This document shows, piece by piece, positions 23,741-34,700 of a stretch of DNA of 64,000 bases (positions are counted from its first letter, which is position 1; each line of letters opens with the position of its first letter). The position numbers and the translations under genes are program-made. This stretch comes from CAZLKN01 sp964560135 (GTDB lineage: Bacteria > Actinomycetota > JAICYB01): the NCBI GenBank assembly GCA_964560135.1, contig CAZLKN010000001.1:1-64000 (forward strand), read 5' to 3'. The notes beneath the pieces are model-generated. The model was not told the DNA's origin, did no database searches, and saw only the letters and a program-made list of their open reading frames with translations.

Positions 23741-25863
23741 GAGACGCGCGAGACGTCTTCCCCGAAACGGAGCAGCACCAGTGAGTGGGCGACGAGGTTG
23801 ATGGCGTCTTTCCTGATGATGCGGGTGCCGGGGCGTGCGGTGTTCAGCAGCTCCTGCCACACCCCGGGGCCCTCCATCTTGGGGAGGACGAGGTACTTCG
23901 ACCGTGTTCCTCCGTTGAGGAGCAGCAGGAGCGTGTGGCCGTAGATCGGCCGTCCCCGCTCGTCCACCTCGTCCGTGGCCTCCCCGTGGATCAGCATGCC
24001 GAGCATGTGGTTGTCCGGATCGTTCCAGTCTTCGTCCGTCATCTCTGTTCCGTCGGGGCGGATCCACGTCAGGTCCTTGACCATCTCACCGGGGATCGGC
24101 CGGCCGGTGAAGAAGCTGCGCCGCCGCAGCACCGGGTTGGAGTGGAAGATGTCCAGGAGACGCTTGGTGAACTCGAGCAGCTCGCGATCCTCGGAACCGA
24201 GATCCCAGTCCATCCAGCTGATCTCGTTGTCCTGGCAGTAGGCGTTGTTGTTCCCGCCCTGGGTGCGGCCGATCTCGTCGCCGTGGAGGATCATCGGCAC
24301 GCCCTGGGACAAGACGAGGGTGGCCAGGAAGTTGCGCTTCATCCGCTCACGCATCTGCCGGACGCGTGCGGACTCCGTGGGGCCCTCAGCGCCCCAGTTG
24401 CGACTCAGGTTGTCGTCGTGGCCGTCGGTGTTTCCTTCGCCGTTGGCCTCGTTGTGCTTCTGCTCGTAGCTCACGAGGTCGTTGAGGGTGTAGCCGTCGT
24501 GGGCGGTGACGAAGTTGATGCTGGCGTAGGTGCGCCGGCCGCTGGCCTGGTAGAGGTCGCTGGAGCCCGAGAGCCGGTAGGCCATCTCGGGAACCTGGCC
24601 CGGGTCGCCGCGCCAGAAGCGGCGGACGCAGTCCCGGTACTTCCCGTTCCACTCTCCCCATCCGACGGGGAAGTTCCCCACCTGGTAGCCGCCGGGCCCG
24701 ACGTCCCAGGGTTCGGCGATCAGCTTCGCCTGGGAGATCACCGGGTCCTGCTGGATGATGTCGAAGAACGTGCCGAGCCGGTTCACCTCGTACAGCTCAC
24801 GGGCCAGTGCCGGGGCGAGGTCGAAGCGGAACCCGTCCACGTGCATCTCGAGGATCCAGTACCGCAGGGAGTCCATGATGAGCTGCATCGTGCGGGGATG
24901 GAGCATGTTCAGGCTGTTCCCGCAGCCGGTGAAGTCCATGTAGTAGCGGCGGTCGTCGGGCATGAGCCGGTAGTAGGCGGCGTTGTCGACGCCCCGCAGG
25001 GAGAGGGTCGGGCCGAGATGGTTGCCTTCGGCGGTGTGGTTGTAGACCACGTCGAGGATCACCTCGATGCCCACACGATGGAAGGCCTTCACCATCGAGC
25101 GGAACTCGTCCACCTGCTGGCCGAGGCCGCCGGTGGCGTAACGGACGTCGGGGGCGAAGAAGCCGATGGAGTTGTATCCCCAATAGTTCGTCAGCCCCCG
25201 GTCGACGAGCGAGCGTTCGGCGACGAACTGGTGCACGGGCATCAACTCGATGGCGGTGACCTCCAAAGCCAGCAGGTGGTCGATGATCGGATCGGAGGCC
25301 AGCCCGAGATAGGTGCCCCTGACCTCTTCGGGGACGGCCGGGTGCTGCATCGTGAGCCCCTTCACGTGGGCCTCGTAGATCACCGTCCGGTTCCAGGGGG
25401 TACGCGGCCGACGGTCGTCTCCCCAGGTGAACGCGGGGTCGATGACCACCGACTTGGGCACCGATCCCGCGCTGTCCGTGTCGCCGAAGGACAGGTCGTC
25501 GTCGCCCATGCGGTACCCGAAGATCGCGTCGTTCCAGTCGACACTGCCGCTGACGGCTTTGGCGTAAGGATCGATCAGCAGCTTGTTCGGATTGAAGCGG
25601 TGGCCCTCCTGCGGCGCGTAGGGCCCGTGCACCCGGTAGCCGTAGAGTTGCCCCGGACGCACATCCGGGAGGTAGGCATGCCAGATCAGGTCGGTGCGTT
25701 CGCGGAGCGAGAAGCGATGCGATTCCTCCCCGGTGTCCGGCGAGTCGTACAGGCACAGCTCGACGGCTTCGGCGTGCTCGGAGAAGATCGCGAAGTTCAC
25801 ACCCTCGCCGTCCCAGGTGGCCCCGAGCGGGTACGGCGTTCCGGGCCACATCCGCATCGCCAT
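23737..25863 (-). CDS. treX: Glycogen debranching enzyme (TreX/GlgX)
   Basis: A 708-residue GH13_11 isoamylase-type enzyme that removes alpha-1,6 branches. An N-terminal CBM48 (PLGATWDGEGVNFAIFSEHA) is followed by the catalytic barrel: nucleophile Asp in DGFRFDLAPALA, Glu in LIAEPWD, Asp in VTAHDGYTLNDLV. In the TreXYZ pathway it supplies linear chains to TreY. The ATG at 25863 shares one base with the treZ stop (TGATG). Confidence 0.96.
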   Translation of the reverse strand: MAMRMWPGTPYPLGATWDGEGVNFAIFSEHAEAVELCLYDSPDTGEESHRFSLRERTDLIWHAYLPDVRPGQLYGYRVHGPYAPQEGHRFNPNKLLIDPYAKAVSGSVDWNDAIFGYRMGDDDLSFGDTDSAGSVPKSVVIDPAFTWGDDRRPRTPWNRTVIYEAHVKGLTMQHPAVPEEVRGTYLGLASDPIIDHLLALEVTAIELMPVHQFVAERSLVDRGLTNYWGYNSIGFFAPDVRYATGGLGQQVDEFRSMVKAFHRVGIEVILDVVYNHTAEGNHLGPTLSLRGVDNAAYYRLMPDDRRYYMDFTGCGNSLNMLHPRTMQLIMDSLRYWILEMHVDGFRFDLAPALARELYEVNRLGTFFDIIQQDPVISQAKLIAEPWDVGPGGYQVGNFPVGWGEWNGKYRDCVRRFWRGDPGQVPEMAYRLSGSSDLYQASGRRTYASINFVTAHDGYTLNDLVSYEQKHNEANGEGNTDGHDDNLSRNWGAEGPTESARVRQMRERMKRNFLATLVLSQGVPMILHGDEIGRTQGGNNNAYCQDNEISWMDWDLGSEDRELLEFTKRLLDIFHSNPVLRRRSFFTGRPIPGEMVKDLTWIRPDGTEMTDEDWNDPDNHMLGMLIHGEATDEVDERGRPIYGHTLLLLLNGGTRSKYLVLPKMEGPGVWQELLNTARPGTRIIRKDAINLVAHSLVLLRFGEDVSRVS

Positions 25864-27746
25864 CAGGTCACCTCTCCGGTCCAAGTCCCCTCGCGACGAT
25901 AGACGAGCAGCGAGGCCGGAGGGAGGCGCAGGGCGTGCTCGCCGGTCGCGTCGAGCAGCGCCGGTGACTGCGATCCCGGGCCCGCCCACCGTTCGTCGGT
26001 GGAGTCTGCGATCAGGTTCCACGTCCCACGGGGCTCCGGGAACGGTACTTCGACCTCCTCCGGCCCGAAGTGCAGGAGCACCACGACCTCATCTCCCGAG
26101 CTCCACCGGTGCAGGGCGAGCAACCCCGATCGCTCGTCGTACGACACCGCCATCTCCTCCTTGCCGCCCCCCAGCGCCGGGATGTCACTCCGGAGGCGCA
26201 GGAGCTCGCGGTAGTAGTCCCACAGGCGTGCATGGTCCCCTTTCGTGCGCAGGGTTCGGTCGATCTTGGAGGCGGTGAAGGTCTCCTCCGCCTGGGGGTC
26301 GGGCGGCTCTCCCTCCCAGCCGAACCCGGCGAAGTCTTCGGCGCGTCCACGGCGGATCGCCTCGACGAGGTCGGGGTCGGAATGGCTGACGAAGTACCGG
26401 AACGGGGCCGTCTCGCCGTACTCCTCGCCCATGAACAGCAGCGGGATGTACGGCGAGAGCAGCAGGGCCCCCGCAGCGAGCTTCATCTCCTCGAAGGAGA
26501 TCCGGGTGGTCAGACGGTCGCCGAGCATCCGGTTCCCGATCTGGTCGTGGTTCCGGCTGAACACCACGAAGCGCTCGGCCCCCCGGTGCCGCGAGGACCG
26601 GCCGTGGCGGCGACGTCGGTAGCGCGAATACTCGCCCTGGTAGACGTAGCCGTCCCGCATCGCCCGGGCGAGATGGCTGAGGGAGCCGTAGTCCGCGTAG
26701 TGCCCGGTGCGTTCCCCGGTCACCAGCGCGTAGAGGGCATGGTGGAAGTCGTCGTTCCATTGCGCATCGAGGCCGAAACCGCCGAGGGCCCGGGGGGCGA
26801 TGATCCGGGCGTCGTTGTCGGCGCTCTCGGCGATCAGGTGCAGGCGGCGGTTCAGTCGTTCGGAGAGTTCGCTGGTTTCGATCGCCAGCTCCTCGAGGAA
26901 CGGAAGGGCCGAGGTGTCCAGGATGGCGTGGACGGCATCGAGCCGCAGCGCGTCCACGTGATAGTCCTCGAACCAGGACAGCGCGTTGCCGATGAAGAAC
27001 GACCGCACCTCGTCCGAGCCGGCCCCGTCGAAGTTCAGCGCCCGGCCCCAGGGGGTGTGGTACCGGTCGGTGAAGTACGGTCCGAAATCGTCCAGATAGC
27101 ACCCCTCGGGACCGAGGTGGTTGTAGACGACGTCGAGCACGAAGGCCATGCCGCGCCGGTGGCAGGCGTCCACCAGGCGCCGGAGCCCCGCCGGGCCCCC
27201 GTAGGAGTCCTGCGGGGCGTACGGGAAGACGCCGTCGTACCCCCAGTTGCGCGCTCCTGGGAACTGGGCGACCGGCATCGCCTCGATCGCGGTGACGCCG
27301 AGGTCCCGCAGTTCGTCGAGGTGGTCGATCACGGCATCGAACGTGCCCTCTTCGGTGAAGGTCCCGACGTGCATCTCGTAGATGACGTAGTCGCGCAGCG
27401 GGAGCCCGTACCAGGGACGGTCGTTCCAGGAGAAGGTCGTGTGGTCGACGACGGCCGACGGCCCGTCGACCCCCTCGGGCTGGAAGTGCGAGGCGGGATC
27501 CGGCCGGCGCAGTCCGCCCTGCAGCTCGTAGAGGTACAGGGTTCCCGGATCCGCGCCCACCGTGAGCACGTGGTAGCCGCGCCCCTCCGGGACCATCGGG
27601 ACGGTCCGTTCCGGATCTCCGAGCAGCACGAGGCTCACATGATCGGCGTCGGGGACCCAGACGCGGAAACGGGTCTCGCCGTTCCCGAGAGCGCGGGCGC
27701 CGAGCGGGGTGTGGTCCAAGTCAGCCCTCGTGGCGGAACATGACAC
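25863..27746 (-). CDS. treZ: Malto-oligosyltrehalose trehalohydrolase
   Basis: TreZ cleaves trehalose from the chain end made by TreY. The protein has the N-terminal domain (GARALGNGETRFRVWVPDA), catalytic Asp in VDALRLDAVHAILD, Glu in LIAESADND, and Asp in VVFSRNHDQIGNR. About 627 aa from ATG 27746, which overlaps glgB by 26 bases. A TTG at 27719, with GAGGG upstream and just after the glgB stop, is an equally plausible start. Confidence 0.95.
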   Translation of the reverse strand: MSCSATRADLDHTPLGARALGNGETRFRVWVPDADHVSLVLLGDPERTVPMVPEGRGYHVLTVGADPGTLYLYELQGGLRRPDPASHFQPEGVDGPSAVVDHTTFSWNDRPWYGLPLRDYVIYEMHVGTFTEEGTFDAVIDHLDELRDLGVTAIEAMPVAQFPGARNWGYDGVFPYAPQDSYGGPAGLRRLVDACHRRGMAFVLDVVYNHLGPEGCYLDDFGPYFTDRYHTPWGRALNFDGAGSDEVRSFFIGNALSWFEDYHVDALRLDAVHAILDTSALPFLEELAIETSELSERLNRRLHLIAESADNDARIIAPRALGGFGLDAQWNDDFHHALYALVTGERTGHYADYGSLSHLARAMRDGYVYQGEYSRYRRRRHGRSSRHRGAERFVVFSRNHDQIGNRMLGDRLTTRISFEEMKLAAGALLLSPYIPLLFMGEEYGETAPFRYFVSHSDPDLVEAIRRGRAEDFAGFGWEGEPPDPQAEETFTASKIDRTLRTKGDHARLWDYYRELLRLRSDIPALGGGKEEMAVSYDERSGLLALHRWSSGDEVVVLLHFGPEEVEVPFPEPRGTWNLIADSTDERWAGPGSQSPALLDATGEHALRLPPASLLVYRREGTWTGEVT

Positions 27747-29751
27747 ACGCCAGCGGCGGCAGCGTGATGGTCACCGACCGGGGACGCCCGTGCAGCGGTA
27801 CCGGCACCGCCTCGACCCCGCCGAGGTTGCCCTGTCCGGAACCACCGTACTCGGGCGCATCGGAGTTGAGGATCTCACGCCAGTACCCACCGTGCGGGAC
27901 ACCGGCCCGGTAGTTCGGACGCGGAAGGGGCGTGAAGTTGCAGGCCACGAGGAGGGTTTCGCCGCCGCGGGAGGTGCGTAGGAAGGTCAGGACGCTCGCT
28001 TCGTTGTCGTTGGCGTCCACCCACTCGAAGCCGGCCGGGTCACAGTCGAGCTGGTGCAGCGCCTCCCGGTCGCGGTAGGTGCGGTTGAGGTCGTGCACCC
28101 ACCGGCGGATCCCTTCGTGCGGAGCTTGGTCCAGGAGATGCCAATCGAGTTGCTGGTCGTGGTTCCACTCCCGCCATTGCGCGAACTCGTCCCCCATGAA
28201 CAGCAGCTTCTTCGCCGGCTGCGTCCACATGTAGCCGTAGAGCGCCCGCAGGTTGGCGAACCGCTGCCATTCGTCGCCGGGCATCTTGCCGATCATCGAT
28301 CCCTTGCCGTGGACCACCTCGTCGTGGGACAGCGGCAGCATGAAGTTCTCGTGGAAGGCGTAGATCATCCGGAACGTGAGGTGGTCGTGGTGGAACCGGC
28401 GGTGGATGGGCTCCTTGGAGAAGTACTGCAGCGTGTCGTGCATCCAGCCCATATCCCACTTCATCCCGAACCCGAGGCCCCCGAGGTACGTGGGACGCGA
28501 GACGCCCGGCCAGGAGGTCGACTCCTCTGCGATCGTCTGGACGTCCGGATGATCGCGGTAGACGCTCTCGTTGAAGCTGCGGAGGAAATGGATCGCTTCG
28601 AGATTCTCGCGTCCGCCGTGCTCATTCGGGATCCATTCGCCCTCTTCACGGGAGTAGTCGAGGTAGAGCATGGACGCGACGGCGTCCACCCGGAGTCCGT
28701 CGGCATGGTAGGTGTCGAGCCAGTGCAGGGCGCTGGAGATCAGGAAGCTGCGGACCTCGTTGCGGGTGTAGTTGAAGATGTAGGACTTCCAGTCCGGGTG
28801 GATCCCCTTGCGCGGGTCGGCGTGCTCGTAGAGGTGTGTTCCATCGTAGAACCCGAGGGCCCAGTCGTCGGTCGGGAAATGAGACGGGACCCAGTCGAGG
28901 ATCACGCCGATGCCCCGCTGGTGGAGATGATCGATCAGGAACATGAAGTCCTGTGGGGTCCCGAAGCGGCTCGTCGGCGCGAAGTATCCGGTGGACTGGT
29001 ACCCCCACGAGCCGTAGAAGGGGTGTTCCATCACGGGCAGGAACTGCACATGGGTGAACCCGGTGCGCTCGAGATGGTCGGCGAGGCGCGGCGCCAGGTC
29101 ACGGTAGGACAGCGACTCCTGGACCCCCTCGGCGTGCATCCAGGAGCCGAGGTGCATCTCGTACACGGACATCGGGGCCTCCAGCGAGTTGCGGTCCCGG
29201 CGCGAGGCCAACCAGTCGGTGTCGTTCCAGTCGTAGGACAGATCCCAGACGATCGACGCGCTCTTCGGCGGGATCTCGAAGAAGGTCGCGAACGGGTCGA
29301 TCTTGTCCGCGCGGTAGCCGTCGTACCGGGAAGCCATGTGGTACTTGTACAGCGTGCCGTTCCCGATCCCCGGGACGAACCCCTCCCAGATGCCCGAATC
29401 GCCTCGTGCTCGCAGCCCGTGGCTCTCCTTGTCCCATGCGTTGAAGTCACCCGTCACCCAGACCCCTTCGGCGTTGGGGGCCCAGACCGCGAAGTACGTC
29501 CCCTCGACCTCGTCGGCGGTATGGAGATGCGCCCCGAGCTTGCGGTGGAGATGGCCGTGCGTGCCCTCGTTGAACAGGTGCAGGTCGTCGTCGGTGAGCA
29601 GGCTCGTGTCGTGGAGGACGGCGGGGTTGGTGGTTCCCGGTTCGGCCGAGCCCTTCGAGCGGGACCGGCGGGTGGCCTTCCCGGGCGCCTGGCTCGCTCG
29701 TGACCCGTCTCGCGGTGGTTTGCGTTGGGCGGGCTTCCTGCCGTCGGTCAT
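27721..29751 (-). CDS. glgB: 1,4-alpha-glucan branching enzyme
   Basis: GlgB makes alpha-1,6 branches. The 676-residue protein begins with about 45 basic, disordered residues. CBM48 (YFAVWAPNAEGVWVTGDFNAW) and the barrel follow, with nucleophile Asp in DGLRVDAVASMLYLDY, Glu in IAEESTSWPG and Asp in LPLSHDEVVHGKGS. In the GlgE pathway it branches the chains made from maltose-1-phosphate. The start overlaps the malQ stop as ATGA. Confidence 0.96.
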   Translation of the reverse strand: MTDGRKPAQRKPPRDGSRASQAPGKATRRSRSKGSAEPGTTNPAVLHDTSLLTDDDLHLFNEGTHGHLHRKLGAHLHTADEVEGTYFAVWAPNAEGVWVTGDFNAWDKESHGLRARGDSGIWEGFVPGIGNGTLYKYHMASRYDGYRADKIDPFATFFEIPPKSASIVWDLSYDWNDTDWLASRRDRNSLEAPMSVYEMHLGSWMHAEGVQESLSYRDLAPRLADHLERTGFTHVQFLPVMEHPFYGSWGYQSTGYFAPTSRFGTPQDFMFLIDHLHQRGIGVILDWVPSHFPTDDWALGFYDGTHLYEHADPRKGIHPDWKSYIFNYTRNEVRSFLISSALHWLDTYHADGLRVDAVASMLYLDYSREEGEWIPNEHGGRENLEAIHFLRSFNESVYRDHPDVQTIAEESTSWPGVSRPTYLGGLGFGMKWDMGWMHDTLQYFSKEPIHRRFHHDHLTFRMIYAFHENFMLPLSHDEVVHGKGSMIGKMPGDEWQRFANLRALYGYMWTQPAKKLLFMGDEFAQWREWNHDQQLDWHLLDQAPHEGIRRWVHDLNRTYRDREALHQLDCDPAGFEWVDANDNEASVLTFLRTSRGGETLLVACNFTPLPRPNYRAGVPHGGYWREILNSDAPEYGGSGQGNLGGVEAVPVPLHGRPRSVTITLPPLACVMFRHEG

Positions 29752-31793
29752 GTCGCCGAGCCCTTCTCGCGTAGACGCCGGATCATCTCGAGGGTATCGA
29801 GGAACCCGGGAACCGCGTCGAGATCCTCTACCCGATGGCGGATCTTGCGAGACCAGTTGGGATGCTCGGTCGTCGTCCCGGGGACGTTCTGTGCTTCGGT
29901 CTCCTCCCACAGATCTTCGAGCCCGATCACGACCACCCGCGCCTCTCCGTCCGCCAGATGCTCGACGCACGCGCGGAACACCTCGCGCGCGTCGGGCTCT
30001 TCATCTTTCCCGGCCCCCGGCGGGGGCAAACGTCCCGCCGAGCGCAGGAACGACACGAGCGCTTCTTTCGTGCGGGCACGGTCGGCGAGGTCCCGCTCGA
30101 CCTCGGAGGGGTCGAGCCACCCGAGACGTTGTCTGAGCCTGATGTCGTCCCCCGACCAGAACGCGGCGAAGGGCGGCATGTCGTGGGTGTTGAGGCTGGC
30201 GAAGGCCATCTTCGGGACCGGGGTCACGGGAGGGTCCTCGTCTGGTGTGACCTCGTACTGGAGCACGTAGGTCCGGTGCAGGCCGTGGCGGCGCATCGCC
30301 GAGCGCACGCCGCGCGGAACGGTCCCCAGATCCTCGCCGACGATCGCCGTTCCCGCCCGGTGGGCTTCGAGGCACAGGATCGCGTACAGCTCGTCGGAGG
30401 GATAGCGGACGTACACGCCGTCGGTGGGTGTGTGCCCCGCCGGGATCCAGTACAGGCGGTGGAGGCCCATGACGTGGTCGATCCGCACCACGCCGGCGTA
30501 CCGGACCAGCCGGGCGATCACTGTGCGGAGATGATCGTAGCCCTCCTCACGCAGGTGACGGGGATGCAGGGGCATGAACCCCCAGTCCTGCCCGCCGGTG
30601 AAGAACCTGTCCGGAGGCGCCCCTGCGGAGGCTCCCATGGCGAAGCAGGAACGGTGCCGCCAGACGTCGTAGCCGTTGGGGTCGGAGCCCACCGGGAGGT
30701 CCAGGTAGAGGTCGCCCCGGTCGCGCCGTCCGATGGCCTCCAACTGTTCGGCGACGACCCACTGGGCGTAGAGGTGGTACCGCACGCGCGGGTCGCGGTC
30801 GTCCACGGTGATGCGGCCGTCTCGGGCTCCGGCGGGCCAGTCGGGCCACGGCGCCCGGTGCGCTTCGGTGGCCGCTCGGAAGCCCGCGTAGTCGCGCACC
30901 TCCGGCGTGCCGGCGACGAAGTTCGCGAGGGCGCCCCGACGGGCGCCGTCCGTCCGGTCGAAGACGTGCCGCGCGAGCATCTCCAGGACGCGCCGCTTCA
31001 GCGCCGCCACGCCACGGTGATCCACCAGCGCGGTGGAACGCAGCGCATCCGTCTCCGCGCGAAACCCCGGGGAAGCCATGAGCTCCCGTGCTTCCGGGCA
31101 GTCGGCCAGATCCGGGATGCGCTCCGGGTCGACGAGGGTCTCATCGAAGAACAGCCGGCTCGCCGGGGAGTAGGGGCTGGGCTCGAACGGATGCTCGCCC
31201 GTGAACCGCGCCAGCAGGGGCAGCGTGGCCACCACGTCGCCGCCGAGTCCGGCGACCCGGTCCAGGAGGGCTTCCATCTCGGTGAGATCGCCGATCCCAG
31301 TGTCGCGTCGCGACCGCAGCGCGTAGAGGGGAGCGAAGATTCCCCACGTCCGGCCGATACTCGGGGCCCGCCGGGGGGCCGAGATCACGAGGGATTCGGC
31401 GGTGCGGCTCCCGGACTCGGCGTGCAGGCGGTGGTAGCCGAGTGGCAGCGGCTCGGGGAGGCGCGTGGACGGTGGCTCTCCGTGCCAGGAGCGGTCCTCA
31501 CCGTGTTCCAGCCGCAGATGGAGCTCGGCGGGGGCCCGGAGCGGTATGACCACATCGCGACCCTCCCACGCCACGAGCACGGGCTCCAGGAGCCGCTCCT
31601 CCAGCTCGGCCTGCCGCGCCCGCAGCGCCTCGGACGCGCCCCGGGGGTCCTCCAGTGGTGCTCCGAGCACCCGGAGCGCGCCGGCGATCGCGCGGTTCGA
31701 CGCCCGCCGGCGGCGGCCCCCGACGTCGGTGAAGGAGACCTGGACGCCGTAGCTGCGGGCCAGGGACCGGAGGGCGTCGGTGCTCTGGGTCAG
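29748..31793 (-). CDS. malQ: 4-alpha-glucanotransferase, probable CTG start
   Basis: A GH77 amylomaltase/disproportionating enzyme that moves maltosyl or longer units between alpha-1,4-glucans. The catalytic residues are visible as Asp in VVRIDHVMGLHRLYWIP, Glu in IVGEDLGTVP and Asp in LNTHDMPPFAAFW. The N-terminal region LRSLARSYGVQVSFTDVGGR is typical and must be included. No ATG, GTG or TTG fits before it. CTG 31793 overlaps the treS stop as CTGA and has GGAGG nine or so bases upstream. About 681 aa. Confidence 0.93.
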   Translation of the reverse strand: MTQSTDALRSLARSYGVQVSFTDVGGRRRRASNRAIAGALRVLGAPLEDPRGASEALRARQAELEERLLEPVLVAWEGRDVVIPLRAPAELHLRLEHGEDRSWHGEPPSTRLPEPLPLGYHRLHAESGSRTAESLVISAPRRAPSIGRTWGIFAPLYALRSRRDTGIGDLTEMEALLDRVAGLGGDVVATLPLLARFTGEHPFEPSPYSPASRLFFDETLVDPERIPDLADCPEARELMASPGFRAETDALRSTALVDHRGVAALKRRVLEMLARHVFDRTDGARRGALANFVAGTPEVRDYAGFRAATEAHRAPWPDWPAGARDGRITVDDRDPRVRYHLYAQWVVAEQLEAIGRRDRGDLYLDLPVGSDPNGYDVWRHRSCFAMGASAGAPPDRFFTGGQDWGFMPLHPRHLREEGYDHLRTVIARLVRYAGVVRIDHVMGLHRLYWIPAGHTPTDGVYVRYPSDELYAILCLEAHRAGTAIVGEDLGTVPRGVRSAMRRHGLHRTYVLQYEVTPDEDPPVTPVPKMAFASLNTHDMPPFAAFWSGDDIRLRQRLGWLDPSEVERDLADRARTKEALVSFLRSAGRLPPPGAGKDEEPDAREVFRACVEHLADGEARVVVIGLEDLWEETEAQNVPGTTTEHPNWSRKIRHRVEDLDAVPGFLDTLEMIRRLREKGSAT

Positions 31794-34700
31794 CTCCGGT
31801 CCTCCAGGAGTTGGAGGATGCCCTGGATCGGGATCTTCAGCCAGTCCGGTCTGTTGTTGGCCTCGTAGGAGATCTCGTACACGGCCTTCTCGATCAGGAA
31901 GGTTTCCAGGAGCACCTCGATGTGCCGCGGGTCCTCCGGGATGAAGCGCGATCCGGCGGCGGTTTCCAGGTAGGTCCCGAGGAAGGAGGCCGAGGTCCAC
32001 AGGTACCAGAGCCGCGCCCAGGGATCGAGCACGGACGGGTCGTCCGGGAGCAGGCCGCCCTCCACGTCCTCGGACACGAGCGGGGTGTAGGCGGCGTAGT
32101 GGAAGGACCGGAGCATCCCCGCCACGTCGCGCAGGGGAGAGCGCTTGATGCGCCGTTCGCTCAACGGCCTGGCGGGTTCCCCCTCGAAGTCGATGATAAC
32201 GAAGTCCTTCCCGGTATAGAGGACCTGGCCCAGGTGGTAGTCACCGTGGCACCGGATCCGGTCCGTCGTGATCTTCTCCCGGGTGAGCTGGTGGAAGCGC
32301 TGCGTGATCTCCTCTTCGAGGTCCAGGACCTGGGCTGCCTCCGGCAGGTGCTTCGCTCGCTGCCGCAGGAGGTGGAAGGTCCGCTCGGTGAGTGCGCGCA
32401 TCGACTGGTACAAGGATCGCTGGTAGAGCGTACTGAAGGCCTCGGGAGCGAACGCCGCGTCCTCGGCCTGGGAGCACAGCGCCAGGTGCAACTCGGCGGT
32501 CCGTTGTCCGAGGAGCCGCGCGGAGCCCAGATACGGTCCGATGGCCTCGATGGCCTCGGCCGGTGGGGTCTGCCCGGCCAGCCGGAGCACGCCGGTCTCC
32601 CGCGGGAGGACCACTTCGTCTCGCTCCTCGGCCGGCACGGTCAGCGCCCGCTCGTAGAACCGTCCCAGCTCGTCCAGCGTGTATCTCCATGCGTCGCCCT
32701 GGTTCGGGACGTACTCCTGGAGGATGGCCAGGGTCCTGGGGCGGCTCCGTCCGCGGCGGTACTCGATCGCACCGGCGACCTTCGGCACGTGGGGGAAGGC
32801 GGCCCGCTCGGTCAGGAAGCGGCCGATCTCCAGGTCCGGATTGACGCCGGGATCGGGACGGCGGAAGAGCTTGAGGATGAAACGGTCTCCGTACGCGATG
32901 GAGGTGTTGCTCTGCTCGGCCCCCATGACGGACGGCTGCAGCTCCTCGTTGGCGCGCCGCCGGAGCTTGCTGAACGCGCCCGTGGTGGACGTCGTGAGCT
33001 TGCCGTGCTCCCCGGACAGGCTCCGCCGGCGGCCGATCAGCGAGAAGAGCATCTCGGCGACGGGCTGCTCCCAGGTGGCGTCGACCAGCAGCTGCTCGCC
33101 GTCGCGGGTACGCAGCTTGGCGACCCCCGACCCCGGGTACCACTCGCTGAGCTCCTCGGCACGGTCGCCCGACACCACGGTGAGCGGGAGCAGGTAAGTC
33201 TCCGCGTCCCCTTCCGTGTACTCCACGGAGACGAAAGCCAGCATCGCCAGCGGCTTGGAGGACCGGGACGGCTTCCCGCCCTTGGGGCCCTCGACCCGCG
33301 CGGGGAGCGGGACCGCCTCCTCCAGTTCGACGGACTTGATCTTCCGTGCCTTGCCACCGAACCACCGGCGTCCACGGATCCAGGCGGGCAGGATCTCCTC
33401 GAGCTCCGAGCGCCCGCGCTTCGAGAACAGCTGCGTCCACGCTCCCACCTCGATGGTGCGCAGACGGGGTGTGGGGACGTCCGCCTCCTGGCGGGGCGCC
33501 TCCAGGGAGAACCAGTAGAAGGCGTGGGGGCCGAGGGTCAGGAAGTACGGGAGTTCGCCGACCGGGGGGAACTCGTGGTGGCCGAACACCTCGACGGGAA
33601 CCGCGCCGCGGTGGGCAGAGAGGTCGAGCTCGACGTACTGCACGAACCGCGAGAGGTTCGCGACCACGAGGATGTGTTCGTCCTCGTGGGATCGGAGGAA
33701 CACGAGCACCTTGCGATTTTCCGGATACAAGAACTCGATCGATCCCCGTCCGAAGGCCTGATAGCGCTTCCGGAGAGCGATCAGGCGCTTCGTCCACCAC
33801 AGCAGCGAGTGGGGGTTGTTCTGCTGAGCCTCCACGTTCACGGCCTCGGCGTGGTACTCGGGGTCGATGATCACGGGGAGGAACAGCCGCTGCGGGTTGG
33901 CGCGGGAGAACCCTGCGTTGCGGTCGGAGGACCACTGCATGGGGGTACGGACGGCGTTACGGTCGCCCAGGTAGATGTTGTCGCCCATGCCGATCTCGTC
34001 GCCGTAATAGACGATCGGCGTGCCTGGGAGCGAGAAGAGCAGCCCGTTCATGAGCTCGATCTTCTTGCGGTCCCCCTGTAGGAGCGGAGCGAGCCGCCGC
34101 CGGATGCCGAGGTTGACCCGTGCCTGCGGATCCTCCGCGTAGGCCCGGTACATGTAGTCCCGCTCCTCGTCGGTCACCATCTCGAGCGTCAGCTCGTCAT
34201 GGTTGCGGAGGAACATCGCCCACTGCGCGTTGGGCGGTATCGCCGGCGTCTGCTTGAGGATGTCGATGATCGGGAACCGGTCCTCCATCCGGATCGCCAT
34301 GAACATCCGTGGCATCACCGGGAAGTGGAAGGCCATGTTGCATTCGTCGCCGTCGCCGAAGTAGGTCACGGCGTCCTCGGGCCACTGGTTGGCTTCGGCC
34401 AGCAGCATCCGGCTGCCGAACCGCTCGTCGACGTGGGCCCGCAGCTTCTTCAGGAACGCGTGGGTCTGGGGGAGGTTCTCGCAGTTCGTCCCTTCCTGCT
34501 CGTACAGGTAGGGAACGGCGTCGAGGCGCATGCCGTCCACCCCCATGGCGAACCAGAAGTCCACGACCTCCAGCAGGGCGCGGTGCACCACGGGGTTCTC
34601 GAAGTTGAGGTCCGGCTGGTGGGAGTAGAAGCGGTGCCAGTAGTAGGCCTGCGCCTCGTGATCCCAGGTCCAATTCGAGACCTCGAAGTCCTGGAAGATG

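Noticed and set aside
23785..25902. 705-residue open frame on the plus strand opposite treX
   Set aside because: The minus strand encodes complete TreX with all catalytic residues. Long antisense frames are expected in such GC-rich DNA. The translation is His/Val/Gly-rich with no recognisable motif.
31811..34081. 756-residue plus-strand frame opposite treS-mak
   Set aside because: Antisense to conserved TreS-maltokinase sequence, no ribosome-binding site, no domain recognised.
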